Shown: piece by piece, positions 1 to 7,150 of the stretch | How positions within the stretch are numbered: position 1 is the first letter of the stretch | Layout of the letters: every line of letters starts with the position of its first letter | Origin: an uncultured Bacilli bacterium | GTDB lineage: Bacteria; Bacillota_I; Bacilli_A; RF39; UBA660 | NCBI GenBank assembly: GCA_934086395.1 | Contig: CAKOIE010000040.1 | Location: 1-8,259 of the forward strand | Reading direction: 5' to 3' | Length of the DNA stretch: 8,259 bases | Program-made: the position numbers and the translations under genes | The notes under the pieces: model-generated | Seen by the model: only the letters and a program-made list of their open reading frames with translations | Told to the model about the DNA's origin: nothing | The model's database searches: none

Positions 1-28
1 AATAATTTATTTTTAATGTTAATAAGTC

Positions 29-65
29 AAATAAAAAGAGCATTATTTATTAATAATACCCTTTT
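29..65 (-). terminator. Likely intrinsic terminator of the kinase/HipS-HIRAN operon
   Basis: Read on the minus strand, bases 65-52 and 47-34 form a 14-pair stem with a 4-base loop, followed by a T-rich run. All 14 positions pair in the minus-strand RNA if two G-U wobbles are allowed, whereas the same two positions are A/C mismatches in a plus-strand RNA. That asymmetry favours use on the minus strand. It lies about 36 bases after the HipS-HIRAN stop codon. The tail is interrupted (TTTTTATTTG), so termination may be partial. Confidence 0.5.
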
Positions 66-70
66 GTCAA
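42..70 (-). promoter_or_regulatory. Possible sigma-A promoter reading out of the left edge
   Basis: On the minus strand TTGACA (70-65) is followed after 17 bases by AATAAT (47-42), an 11/12 match to the housekeeping consensus. It would drive a minus-strand gene beyond position 1. It overlaps the terminator hairpin almost completely, so it may be coincidental in such AT-rich DNA. Confidence 0.3.
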
Positions 71-78
71 CAGTCTGG

Positions 79-102
79 AAGATGTTTTATAACATCTTTT
101 TT
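79..102 (+). terminator. Perfect hairpin with plus-strand T tail
   Basis: AAGATGTT and AACATCTT form a perfect 8-bp stem with a 4-base loop. On the plus strand it is followed by four further Ts, giving an intrinsic-terminator shape. No plus-strand gene is visible ahead of it. It sits just after the HipS-HIRAN stop codon, where on the minus strand the downstream side is not T-rich. It may block antisense transcription or simply protect the 3' end of the operon. Confidence 0.3.
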
Positions 103-781
103 ATATATTAAAAATTAATTTTACATGAGCAGTTATATTTTCATCACTAAGTACAGATTCTAAATTTAATCCTTGAATCATAGCAGAATATTCAGTTCCC
201 TTTTCTAATTCTTTTAATAACTGCTTACAATAATATCTTGGCACATATCCCAAATGATATGTTTTATTATTTTCTTTAAATAAAATTTTAATTGCACATT
301 TATCATAGTCATTATTAGGTTCTGGTTCCAAATATAACTTTTTATTTATTTTAAGTAAATTTTTACATTTTTTTATATCTTTACTATGACTTGTACCAGC
401 TACATCAAATTCAATTTTGCTTGAATCATAAGCTGAAACAAATTCATAATTATCAGTAATACTTCTACCTCTTGTTGCTTTTAAAATCTTAAACTCATCA
501 GAATCTTTGTCTAAATTATAATAATTTAATATTTCTAAATAATCTGGTCTGGATTCATTTGGCAATCTAGTCATAATATTTGTAAACAAAGTATCACACT
601 CATAAATCTTAGTTAAATCATCAAAACCAGGATAATAATTAAAACCAGCATTTTTAGCATCATCTAATTCAGGATTACAATAATAAAATTTATATTTATT
701 ATTTTCTTTATTTAAAACTGCAACTTTATATTTTATGCAAGTTGTAGGATTTTTCCAAATCAGCCATAATTCCTTATTCAT
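101..781 (-). CDS. HipS-like/HIRAN protein, putative antitoxin or partner of the adjacent HipA-like kinase
   Basis: A 226-residue soluble protein in two parts. Residues about 1-115 resemble the HipS / HipA N-terminal subdomain: a beta-rich start, then LFTNIMTRLP and RPDY near 65-81. Residues about 125-215 are a HIRAN domain, with FDVAGTS at 125-131, a conserved LEPEPNNDYDKCAIKI stretch at 151-166 and HLGYVP at 176-181. HIRAN domains elsewhere bind DNA ends, so this part may sense or bind DNA. It starts with ATG 11 bases after the kinase stop, preceded by GAGGT at good spacing, so the two genes are clearly co-transcribed. HipS-HIRAN proteins encoded next to HipA-family kinases have been predicted as antitoxins from phylogeny and gene order; that function here is inferred. 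No helix-turn-helix is evident, unlike HipB. Family assignment is fairly sure, the antitoxin role is not. Confidence 0.8.
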   Translation of the reverse strand: MNKELWLIWKNPTTCIKYKVAVLNKENNKYKFYYCNPELDDAKNAGFNYYPGFDDLTKIYECDTLFTNIMTRLPNESRPDYLEILNYYNLDKDSDEFKILKATRGRSITDNYEFVSAYDSSKIEFDVAGTSHSKDIKKCKNLLKINKKLYLEPEPNNDYDKCAIKILFKENNKTYHLGYVPRYYCKQLLKELEKGTEYSAMIQGLNLESVLSDENITAHVKLIFNI

Positions 782-792
782 TACTACCTCGT

Positions 793-1938
793 TTACTTAT
801 TTTTTAACTCATTTACATAATTAATTCTTTTATTTATTTGATCTATTATTTTATTAATTCTTTCCTTAGACATAAATGGATTTTTAGATAATATTTCTCT
901 TACTTCTTTAGTAAATCCATCCAGTTTATTAAAATTAAAGAAACTAAAATCTTTAACTAAATTAATTTGCATATTTTCATATTCTTCAAATGGTTTAGTT
1001 AAAAAGAATTCTCCAACATACATATCATTTTCGTCATACCATAATGAACAACCATTATCAAATATTGGTGCAACTTTTATAAAATCTAAAGAGTTTACAT
1101 CTCGTATTACCCCAAAATTATTAAAATGTCTGTCTTTATTAGCTAAAAGATAATCACAAACTATCATTTTATCAACTGATTTTCTTGCATCTTTTATTTT
1201 AAGTTCTTCTAAACATCTTATGTAATGTTCATATTTATTTTCATTTTCTTTAAATTCAAAATAATCATTAATTTTCCAAGCAGGTACTAATTCAGTATCT
1301 TTGTTAATAAAGTTTTCACATATTGATATATCATTATTATTTTCAGAAATTATTTCATATTTAACATATTCATCATCATTTAATAATCTTTCATACAATT
1401 TGGTAGCTATTAATTCATTGTATGGCTCTTGATTTAATATTTTACTACCAGCTTTAAGTAAATATCTTTTTCCATTAATAATTTTCCATCTTTTACTATA
1501 ATTACCATTACTTGTCATGTCTGGTGTATTTAAATTTAACTTCACAGGTGTTTTACCACCATTAAATAATATTTTTCCAATATCCTCAGAAAATTCATTA
1601 TCAAAAAAATTAATGTTTTCCCACAATATATTATCATTAGGTCTTTTAACCCAGTATTGATCAGATAACGATAAACAATATGCTTTAGCATCTAATAAAT
1701 CAAAATTATCATCAGAAATTATTTCTTTTAATCCATTTCTTGATGCCGGTATTTGCCTATTTTTCCACCATTTATTAAACTTATTCTTATTTACTATTCC
1801 ATCTTTAACTAATCCAAAAGGAGCATATTTTAAATTATTAGAATAATTATAATCAAATTTTACAATTAAATGTTCTTCTTCATCATACCAAAAATCAAAA
1901 ACTTTATTACTTTTATTCATTAATGAATACTGTTCCAT
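793..1938 (-). CDS. HipA-like serine/threonine kinase, putative toxin
   Basis: A 381-residue kinase of the HipA/CtkA superfamily. An N-terminal region of about 130 residues (with WWKNRQIPASRNGL at 57-70 and SLSDQYW at 90-96) is typical of Firmicute members and precedes the kinase core. Core motifs are visible: an ATP-binding lysine in YLLKAGS (K162), a following Glu in EPYNEL (E175), the catalytic stretch NKDRHFNNFG with D269 and N274 matching HipA's DxHxxN, and a metal-binding Asp in PIFDNG (D294). All key residues are present, so it should be active. Related kinases phosphorylate translation factors such as aminoacyl-tRNA synthetases and arrest growth; the target here is unknown. The HipS-like subdomain that is fused in HipA is absent and is encoded by the next gene instead. 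The kinase is first in the operon. The ATG at 1938 has GAGG seven bases upstream and lies about 20 bases after the predicted transcription start. Confidence 0.88.
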   Translation of the reverse strand: MEQYSLMNKSNKVFDFWYDEEEHLIVKFDYNYSNNLKYAPFGLVKDGIVNKNKFNKWWKNRQIPASRNGLKEIISDDNFDLLDAKAYCLSLSDQYWVKRPNDNILWENINFFDNEFSEDIGKILFNGGKTPVKLNLNTPDMTSNGNYSKRWKIINGKRYLLKAGSKILNQEPYNELIATKLYERLLNDDEYVKYEIISENNNDISICENFINKDTELVPAWKINDYFEFKENENKYEHYIRCLEELKIKDARKSVDKMIVCDYLLANKDRHFNNFGVIRDVNSLDFIKVAPIFDNGCSLWYDENDMYVGEFFLTKPFEEYENMQINLVKDFSFFNFNKLDGFTKEVREILSKNPFMSKERINKIIDQINKRINYVNELKNK

Positions 1939-1963
1939 AATTGTTCCTCATTTCATTATAATT

Positions 1964-1972
1964 ATTATATCA
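1964..1972 (-). promoter_or_regulatory. Extended -10 promoter of the kinase/HipS-HIRAN operon
   Basis: The minus strand reads TGATATAAT, a perfect extended -10 (TGnTATAAT), with no good -35 at 17 bases. The start would be near 1957, leaving a leader of about 20 bases that holds the GAGG ribosome site. The box lies within a 13-base AT palindrome (1957-1969), and ATTGTT/AACAAT half-sites flank it at 1940-1945 and 1973-1978. Either could be an autoregulatory operator, but both are weak in AT-rich DNA. Confidence 0.55.
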
Positions 1973-1979
1973 AACAATC

Positions 1980-2013
1980 AAAAAAACTTATATACTCTGC
2001 GCGAATATATAAG
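1980..2013 (-). terminator. Intrinsic terminator of cotE
   Basis: On the minus strand CTTATATA (2013-2006) pairs perfectly with TATATAAG (1994-1987) across an 11-base GC-rich loop and is followed by seven Ts (1986-1980). It begins 26 bases after the cotE stop codon. Its T run ends just before the kinase promoter, so the two transcription units are insulated from each other. Confidence 0.7.
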
Positions 2014-2039
2014 GCTTTTAAACGTATTAAATTATATAC

Positions 2040-2561
2040 TTAATTCTTTTTATTTAGATAATCTTCATCAATATTTATATCATCTATTAAATTAGAATTA
2101 TCTTCTTCATAGTCATCATAGTCATCTAAAACATTTATTTTAACTTTAATATCTCCAACTATCTCTACTCCTAATTCTTTTTCAACTTTAAGTTTTAAAG
2201 TATTACCTTCAACAAAAACATCACTTGCACTTGGAGCAGTTAAACTTCTTACAATAATCTCATTACCATCTGTTAACTTATCTTTTAAATTAACATTTAT
2301 TATATCACTATAATTAAATGTTCTAGCTATAACATTAGTCTTTGTATTATTATCATAAGAATACCATACATTAACATCATATGATCCATTTACAGCTACT
2401 TTTCCACTTGAATTATAGCCTTTAAATGTATGATTAATTACCCAACATCCTAAAACATTACTAATATCCTCTTCAACTAAAATACTATATTCATCTTTAC
2501 TTGTTTTTTTACTTTTACCAATAACTGCTTTAGTAACTATCTCTTTATAATTATTATTCAT
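2040..2561 (-). CDS. cotE: Spore outer-coat morphogenetic protein CotE
   Basis: A 173-residue protein recognisable along its whole length as CotE, which in Bacillus assembles around the forespore and is required to build the outer coat (B. subtilis CotE is about 180 residues). Matching landmarks are YKEIVTKAVIGK at 5-16, LGCWVINHTF at 37-46, YDVNVWYSYDNNTKT at 61-75, and a strongly acidic C-terminal tail (about 146-167) like the Asp/Glu-rich tail of known CotE. The ATG at 2561 is preceded by AGGGAG at normal spacing. It appears to be a single-gene unit with terminators on both sides. Its presence implies endospore formation in the source organism or recent ancestry; no other sporulation gene is in the window. 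Identification is by motif recall, not by a search, but the match is strong. Confidence 0.88.
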   Translation of the reverse strand: MNNNYKEIVTKAVIGKSKKTSKDEYSILVEEDISNVLGCWVINHTFKGYNSSGKVAVNGSYDVNVWYSYDNNTKTNVIARTFNYSDIINVNLKDKLTDGNEIIVRSLTAPSASDVFVEGNTLKLKVEKELGVEIVGDIKVKINVLDDYDDYEEDNSNLIDDINIDEDYLNKKN

Positions 2562-2578
2562 CCTATCACTCCCTATTT

Positions 2579-2606
2579 TAACTTATGCATAATAGGCAAA
2601 AAAAGT
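2579..2606 (-). promoter_or_regulatory. Possible sigma-K-type sporulation promoter of cotE
   Basis: The minus strand reads CATAAGTTA (2587-2579), an exact fit to the CATAnnnTA -10 motif of sigma-K, with an AC dinucleotide 17 bases upstream (2606-2605) where the short sigma-K -35 should be. B. subtilis cotE is known to use mother-cell sigma factors. Against it, the implied start near 2572 would fall inside the ribosome-binding site, leaving a leader of only about 11 bases. Confidence 0.35.
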
Positions 2607-2617
2607 GATAATAACCC

Positions 2618-2651
2618 AAAAAGAAAACAACATAGTCTCCTACATTGTTTT
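2618..2651 (-). terminator. Intrinsic terminator of the ftsE-ftsX-M23 operon
   Basis: On the minus strand an 11-pair stem (AAAACAATGTA with TATGTTGTTTT, including two G-U wobbles) encloses the loop GGAGAC and is followed by CTTTTT. The hairpin overlaps the TAA stop of the M23 gene. The stem is A/T-rich with one G-C pair, so it may be leaky into cotE. Confidence 0.5.
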
Positions 2652-3840
2652 ATCTACTATACCAATATGTATATTTATTTGGTAAATTAAGTGTCTTTTT
2701 AGCATCAAATAAATTACTAATCCAAGTACTATATGAACTATATGTTGAACCATACCATCCATAACCTAGCATGAAATGTAAGTGAGCTCCAGTTGAACAG
2801 CTTTCCCAGCTTTGAGTCTTCCTTCCACCACCAACATGTCCTATAACAGTTTCACTTGTAACTTTATCACCAACCTTAACACTTATATCTAATAAATGCA
2901 TGTAACCTGACGTATATTTTTTTCCATTAATTGTATGATAAATATAAACTTGTCTACCACCACATATCTTCTTACTAGTGTTATCAATAATCATTCCTAC
3001 TACCCCATTAGCAGTGGCATAAACATTAGTTCCTTCTGCATTACCACCAATATCAGTACCACTATGGAATCTATAACTTCCTCTAATTGGATCTATACGA
3101 TATCCAAAATAACTAGTAATAGTTCCTTTAATTAATGGTTTTCTAAACATAGTATCTCCTTTAACAGAAACACATTCATTTAAATCTTGATTATCTTTAC
3201 AACCTAGTCCTTCATAATATTTAATTAAAGAATTAATTCCATCTATTTGTTCTTGAATATCCATTGTTATATCACTAATTTTTTCTAAATCACTGCCAAG
3301 AGAATCAATACTAGTTTCAAGAGATGCTATTTTCTTATTAAGTTCTTCTTCCTGTTTAGCTAAATCAACTTGTAATTGTTCATTATAAGTAACTTTACTT
3401 TCCCAAGACTCTATCTGACTATTATTATAACCTAAAATTTGATTAACAACTTCATAACGATATACTAAATCAGCATAGCTTTCAGCCTGAAAAATATATT
3501 CTAAATAAATATTATCGCCTTGTAATAATTCATAAGAATTAATTAATCTTTTAATACTTTCCTTAGTACTAGCAATATCTATATTTAATTCTTCAACTTC
3601 TTTTTTAGCGTTTTCAATCTTTTCTCTATTTTGAGTTATCTCTTTTTGTGAAGAATAAATATTATTTCTTGCACTTTCTATTTCATTATTAGTTCTTTTC
3701 TTTTTATATTCTTGATTGGCTTTCTTAGTTTTTAAAGCTGCAAGTTCACTTTTTAATTCTCCTAAAGTTCTTGCATTAGTAGCAAATACATTTGGAATAA
3801 ATAATATAATAGTTAATAACAAAACAATAATCTTTTTCAT
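2650..3840 (-). CDS. Secreted coiled-coil M23 peptidoglycan peptidase, predicted FtsEX effector
   Basis: A 396-residue exported wall hydrolase. Residues 1-20 are a signal peptide (MKK, hydrophobic core, NVFA then T21). About 25-208 is a long Lys/Glu-rich coiled coil in two halves around a central YLEYIFQAESYADLV segment (112-126), the layout seen in EnvC and PcsB. About 232-360 is an M23/LytM domain. Its zinc ligands are intact: H259 and D263 in HSGTD, and H355 in the HLHF motif (353-356); H315 in GYMHL is also kept. So it is probably a working endopeptidase, unlike E. coli EnvC, whose domain has lost catalysis and only activates amidases. Its ATG overlaps the ftsX TGA by four bases (ATGA), indicating translational coupling, and gene order supports control by FtsEX across the membrane. 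Two cysteines (C214, C223) in the linker might form a disulphide. Confidence 0.9.
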   Translation of the reverse strand: MKKIIVLLLTIILFIPNVFATNARTLGELKSELAALKTKKANQEYKKKRTNNEIESARNNIYSSQKEITQNREKIENAKKEVEELNIDIASTKESIKRLINSYELLQGDNIYLEYIFQAESYADLVYRYEVVNQILGYNNSQIESWESKVTYNEQLQVDLAKQEEELNKKIASLETSIDSLGSDLEKISDITMDIQEQIDGINSLIKYYEGLGCKDNQDLNECVSVKGDTMFRKPLIKGTITSYFGYRIDPIRGSYRFHSGTDIGGNAEGTNVYATANGVVGMIIDNTSKKICGGRQVYIYHTINGKKYTSGYMHLLDISVKVGDKVTSETVIGHVGGGRKTQSWESCSTGAHLHFMLGYGWYGSTYSSYSTWISNLFDAKKTLNLPNKYTYWYSR

Positions 3841-4745
3841 ATTGTTAAATACTTTCTAACAGCCTTAACTGATGAGAACGCTCCTATTACAGTACCAATT
3901 AATATTAATAGTAATGATACCTTATAAACAACTTCTCCCGGACTAACTAAAGTAAGAATATTCATAATATTTGATAAATTAACTGTATTTAAAGCATTAT
4001 AGGCATAACTATAACCAAATATAGTAATAAGAACAGGAATTATACTACCTATAAAACCAATAAAGAATCCTTCAATAAAGAAAGGTAACTTAATAACTAT
4101 ATTACTAGTTCCTACTAATCTCATAATATCTATTTCTCTCTTCCTAGAGAAAATAGTAATTTTAATTGTATTATTAATTAAAAAGGCCGTAACTAATATA
4201 AGTCCAATAACTAAGCCAATAGTAACTTTTTTAACTGCTTCAAAAACTTTAATTAAATCATTAACAGTTGTTTCGCCATATTTAACTAAAGAAACTTTTT
4301 CTAAATTCTTAATAGTTGTAGCAGTCTCATTTATATCTTTAACATTTTTTACATCAACGATAAATGAATCTTGTAAAGGATTTTCTCCTTCTTCCCATGT
4401 ACTTATTATTTTATTAAAAGTATCATTCTCATTAGCCATACTATTTTTAATATCTTCTTTAGATTTAAATGTTACATTTTTAATATTATCAATATTTTTT
4501 AAATCTTCTTTAGTTTTATTAAGTTCATCACTTGTAATATCTTTATCCATAAATATAACAATTGTTAATTCATCTTCAATATTTTTAGTAACATTGTTGA
4601 TATTATATGAAAGTAACATACCAATAGATACTAATATTAAAGTAATAATAGAACAAGTAATAGATGCCATACTTAAACTAAAATTACGTAATATACTTTT
4701 TCCCGCATTTTGAATGCTTCTTGAAATAATTCTAAATATCTTCAT
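3837..4745 (-). CDS. ftsX: Cell-division ABC transporter permease FtsX
   Basis: A 302-residue membrane protein with the FtsX plan: cytoplasmic N-terminus, TM1 about 24-47, a large extracytoplasmic domain about 48-173, TM2 about 174-199, the conserved cytoplasmic loop SRKREIDIMRLVGTS (200-214), TM3 about 221-247 and TM4 about 274-296. FtsX couples ATP hydrolysis by FtsE to a conformational change outside the membrane that activates a wall hydrolase, here most likely the product of the next gene. The start lies 14 bases inside ftsE, with AAAGGAAG upstream at slightly long spacing. It stops with TGA overlapping the M23 ATG. Length and topology are normal for Gram-positive FtsX. Confidence 0.95.
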   Translation of the reverse strand: MKIFRIISRSIQNAGKSILRNFSLSMASITCSIITLILVSIGMLLSYNINNVTKNIEDELTIVIFMDKDITSDELNKTKEDLKNIDNIKNVTFKSKEDIKNSMANENDTFNKIISTWEEGENPLQDSFIVDVKNVKDINETATTIKNLEKVSLVKYGETTVNDLIKVFEAVKKVTIGLVIGLILVTAFLINNTIKITIFSRKREIDIMRLVGTSNIVIKLPFFIEGFFIGFIGSIIPVLITIFGYSYAYNALNTVNLSNIMNILTLVSPGEVVYKVSLLLILIGTVIGAFSSVKAVRKYLTI

Positions 4746-5433
4746 TTACTTTATATCTTCCTTTCGCATAATCTCCACTAATTAAGCCATTCTTAATTAC
4801 AATTACTCTTTTTTTCATTCTATTAACTATATCTTGATCATGAGTTGCCATAACAACTGTTGTACCTGTTTCTTTATTAATTTTATCAATTACATCCATT
4901 ATTTCTTTACTTGTTTCAGGATCTAGATTACCAGTTGGTTCATCACAAATTAATAATTTTGGTTTATTAACTATTGCTCTAGCAATACATACTCTTTGTT
5001 GTTCACCACCTGATAATTCATAGGGAAATGATCTTGTTTTATTAGATAGTCCAACTTGTTCTAAGGCAGTAAGTACCATTGGTCTTATCTCTTTTGAACT
5101 AAGTCCATAACTTTCTAATGGATACGCAACATTTTCATATACAGTTAATTTAGGAAGTAATTTATAATCTTGGAAAACAATACCTATTTTTCTTCTTAAT
5201 TTATAAATTTTACTATTTCTTAATTTAGCAACATTCACTCCACCTACAGTTACATTTCCTTTACTTGGTTTTTCTTCACGATAAAGCAATTTAATTAAGG
5301 TTGATTTTCCAGATGCAGTTTGACCTATTATAAAGCAAAAATCACCTTTTTTTATTTTTAAATTTACTCCAGCAAGCCCCGTTACACCGTTTTTATATAT
5401 TTTATATACATCTTTAAGTTCTATAAATTCCAT
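4732..5433 (-). CDS. ftsE: Cell-division ABC ATPase FtsE
   Basis: A 233-residue ABC ATPase that partners FtsX at the inner face of the membrane. Motifs are Walker A GQTASGKST (37-45), Q-loop FQDYKLLP (Q88), signature LSGGEQQR (140-147), Walker B LLICDEP (160-166), D-loop NLD (169-171) and switch His in ATHD (H198). I start it at the ATG at 5433 (MEFIELKDV), the usual FtsE start. A reading frame extends to a TTG at 5463, but that codon has no ribosome site and falls at about -2 of the predicted promoter. The SD is weak (AGAGA). An out-of-frame ATG TTT TGA just upstream overlaps the start as TGATG and might modulate initiation. Length agrees with Bacillus FtsE (about 228). Function is essentially certain. 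Confidence 0.95.
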   Translation of the reverse strand: MEFIELKDVYKIYKNGVTGLAGVNLKIKKGDFCFIIGQTASGKSTLIKLLYREEKPSKGNVTVGGVNVAKLRNSKIYKLRRKIGIVFQDYKLLPKLTVYENVAYPLESYGLSSKEIRPMVLTALEQVGLSNKTRSFPYELSGGEQQRVCIARAIVNKPKLLICDEPTGNLDPETSKEIMDVIDKINKETGTTVVMATHDQDIVNRMKKRVIVIKNGLISGDYAKGRYKVNEDI

Positions 5434-5467
5434 CAAAACATCTCTACTTTCTATAGTAAACAATTAA

Positions 5468-5476
5468 ATTATATCA
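5468..5476 (-). promoter_or_regulatory. Extended -10 promoter of the ftsE operon
   Basis: The minus strand reads TGATATAAT, identical to the box ahead of the kinase operon. No -35 at proper spacing was found: TTGTCA at 5487-5482 is only 8 bases away. Predicted start near 5461, giving a 28-base leader to the ATG at 5433. Confidence 0.55.
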
Positions 5477-5494
5477 TATATTGACAATTTTTGC

Positions 5495-5511
5495 GTACCA
5501 ATTTATGGTAC
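5495..5511. repeat. Perfect inverted repeat upstream of ftsE, possible operator
   Basis: GTACCA and TGGTAC arms separated by five bases (ATTTA). It lies roughly 34-50 bases upstream of the predicted ftsE start, where a regulator could bind. It lacks a T tail on either strand, so it is not a terminator. Confidence 0.4.
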
Positions 5512-5538
5512 TTTACAAGTATAAAATAAAATTTCAAG

Positions 5539-5560
5539 AAAAAAGATGAATTTAATCATC
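5539..5560 (-). terminator. Intrinsic terminator of the surface-protein gene
   Basis: On the minus strand GATGA (5560-5556) pairs with TCATC (5549-5545) around a six-base loop and is followed by six Ts (5544-5539). It starts 8 bases after the TAG stop at 5569. The stem is short but perfect and can be extended outward by a wobble pair. Confidence 0.6.
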
Positions 5561-5568
5561 CTATAATT

Positions 5569-7146
5569 CTATAAACTTAATTTATAAGGATTATCTTTTT
5601 CACCTGTTCCACTTGTTATTTTTATATTTGATTTTAAATAAAGTGAGGGGAAAACGTTATGATAACTATATACCTCAAAAAAATAACCGGAGCCTCTATC
5701 AAGAACATAAATTGCACCATTTGGTAAAAATGCAGAAACAGATAACGTCCAAAAAACAATAGACTTCTGCAACCAATTATCTATTTTGCATTTAGAATTA
5801 GTATAATCATTTTGTTCTTTTGCTTTATCATATACTATACCTGCCCTAATGTTCTCTCTACATTCATTATTTTTTGAAGCAAATCCATAATCACTTACAT
5901 AAATTAGTCCAACCTTACCTGTCCACTTGGTAGGGCGACTATTTTGATATGTTTTTGTTCCTCTTTCAGCATTATATTGATCTAATAGAGGTAATCCATA
6001 TGGGGCAGAACTTGGATTACTGTATCCATTTCCTCCTATGTTCCATACACTTTCACTTATCATGTCCTGATAATTAGACTTTATAACTTTTGTATAATCA
6101 AATATCCCTTCTTTTCTTTGAACTACTTTTTTTGTATTTGAATCATAGTAATTATTATACCATTTTGTATTAGATGTTAAAGTCGTATTTAAATAATCAC
6201 CATTTAATTCATTTTTTAAGTCTGCTTCCGTCCAATCATTTATTCCATAATTATCATTTCCAGTTGCATCCCATGAATATGATCCTAATGATTCATCTCT
6301 AACTAATTTAATCTTTCTTTCAATTTTACCAGTTGAATCTTTTACATTAAATACTCCAACTATTCTCCATAGTTCTCCTGTGTTAGCGAACTCAACATAA
6401 TTATTTGGATTAGCTCCTGTATATCTTAAGTTTACATCACTTGTATTATCTATAAATAGTCCACTTGTTGATACTTCATTTGTTTTTGTTTCTTTATCAT
6501 ATAACGCCATTAATGTATCTGTTGCTGATTTTTCATAATTTATTACTATCTTTCCTGTTAAACTCTTTCCTTTTTCACTATCTTGGTTTAAGCCATTATC
6601 TGGAAATTGTAATTTTAAATTAAATGTAATTGTTTGATTTGTTGTATTTGTTTTAAACTTTCCTGTTGCTAGTTCTAAGTATCTATTTCCTTTTTTTAAA
6701 GTACCATGAGTATATCCTGTTTCTGAGGTGTTACCAGGTATAGTTTGATTTGCTGTTCCATTTAGATTACTTGTTACATTACTATTTGTATTTGTTCTTT
6801 TAATATAATAATGGATCATTCCATCACTAAACTCTGATACATAATCTAGTCCTACTTTATATGGCATAGCTAAACCACTTGTCGTATTTGTTCCGGTTAA
6901 TGTAAATGTTTTATTTACTATAATATCATTACTTGGCACAATATCTTTACTTGTTAATATATCACTTGTTCCATCAGTATAACTAACTGTCATCTTTCCT
7001 CCTGTTACTTCTACTATTGATGTACTTCCATTATTGTTTGTTGATGTAAAAAAAGCATATGTTATTCCTGAGAACATCATTAATAATATTAATAATGTTC
7101 CAATCATTACATATACTTTTACTCTTTCATTCTTAGCATTATTCAT
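5569..7146 (-). CDS. Secreted surface protein with SipW/TasA-type signal and DUF6273-like C-terminal domain
   Basis: A 525-residue exported protein. Residues about 11-31 are a hydrophobic segment ending in GITYAFFTST, the pattern of TasA/CalY (camelysin) precursors processed by SipW-like signal peptidases. About 40-205 is Thr/Asn/Ser-rich beta-sandwich-like sequence. A linker (about 206-238) leads to a domain at about 239-525 opening with LRYTGANPNNYVEF and LWRIVGVF and closing with SLYLKSNIKI; it resembles DUF6273-type extracellular domains. Two cysteines in that domain (C429, C453) are matched in the paralogue. There is no LPXTG or C-terminal anchor, so attachment may be through an unprocessed N-terminus. 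Function is unknown; matrix or adhesin is a guess. The ATG at 7146 has AGGTG eight bases upstream. Expression may be phase-variable through the G run in its promoter. Confidence 0.8.
   Translation of the reverse strand: MNNAKNERVKVYVMIGTLLILLMMFSGITYAFFTSTNNNGSTSIVEVTGGKMTVSYTDGTSDILTSKDIVPSNDIIVNKTFTLTGTNTTSGLAMPYKVGLDYVSEFSDGMIHYYIKRTNTNSNVTSNLNGTANQTIPGNTSETGYTHGTLKKGNRYLELATGKFKTNTTNQTITFNLKLQFPDNGLNQDSEKGKSLTGKIVINYEKSATDTLMALYDKETKTNEVSTSGLFIDNTSDVNLRYTGANPNNYVEFANTGELWRIVGVFNVKDSTGKIERKIKLVRDESLGSYSWDATGNDNYGINDWTEADLKNELNGDYLNTTLTSNTKWYNNYYDSNTKKVVQRKEGIFDYTKVIKSNYQDMISESVWNIGGNGYSNPSSAPYGLPLLDQYNAERGTKTYQNSRPTKWTGKVGLIYVSDYGFASKNNECRENIRAGIVYDKAKEQNDYTNSKCKIDNWLQKSIVFWTLSVSAFLPNGAIYVLDRGSGYFFEVYSYHNVFPSLYLKSNIKITSGTGEKDNPYKLSL
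6394..6669 (-). repeat. Direct repeat, copy 1, within the surface-protein gene
   Basis: Aligns without gaps to 7984-8259 with 12 differences in 276 bases by hand count (about 96% identity). It encodes the end of the N-terminal domain, the linker and LRYTGANPNNYV. Identity falls sharply below 6394. The repeat probably continues upward, but the second copy is cut by the window edge. Confidence 0.9.
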
Positions 7147-7150
7147 TTTT

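Noticed and set aside
2935..3135. Plus-strand open frame of 66 codons opposite the M23 gene
   Set aside because: Lies entirely antisense to a well-supported peptidase and has no family resemblance.
5434..5463. Upstream TTG start adding ten residues to FtsE
   Set aside because: No ribosome-binding site, not part of the conserved FtsE start, and it lies at about -2 of the predicted transcript; the ATG at 5433 fits better.
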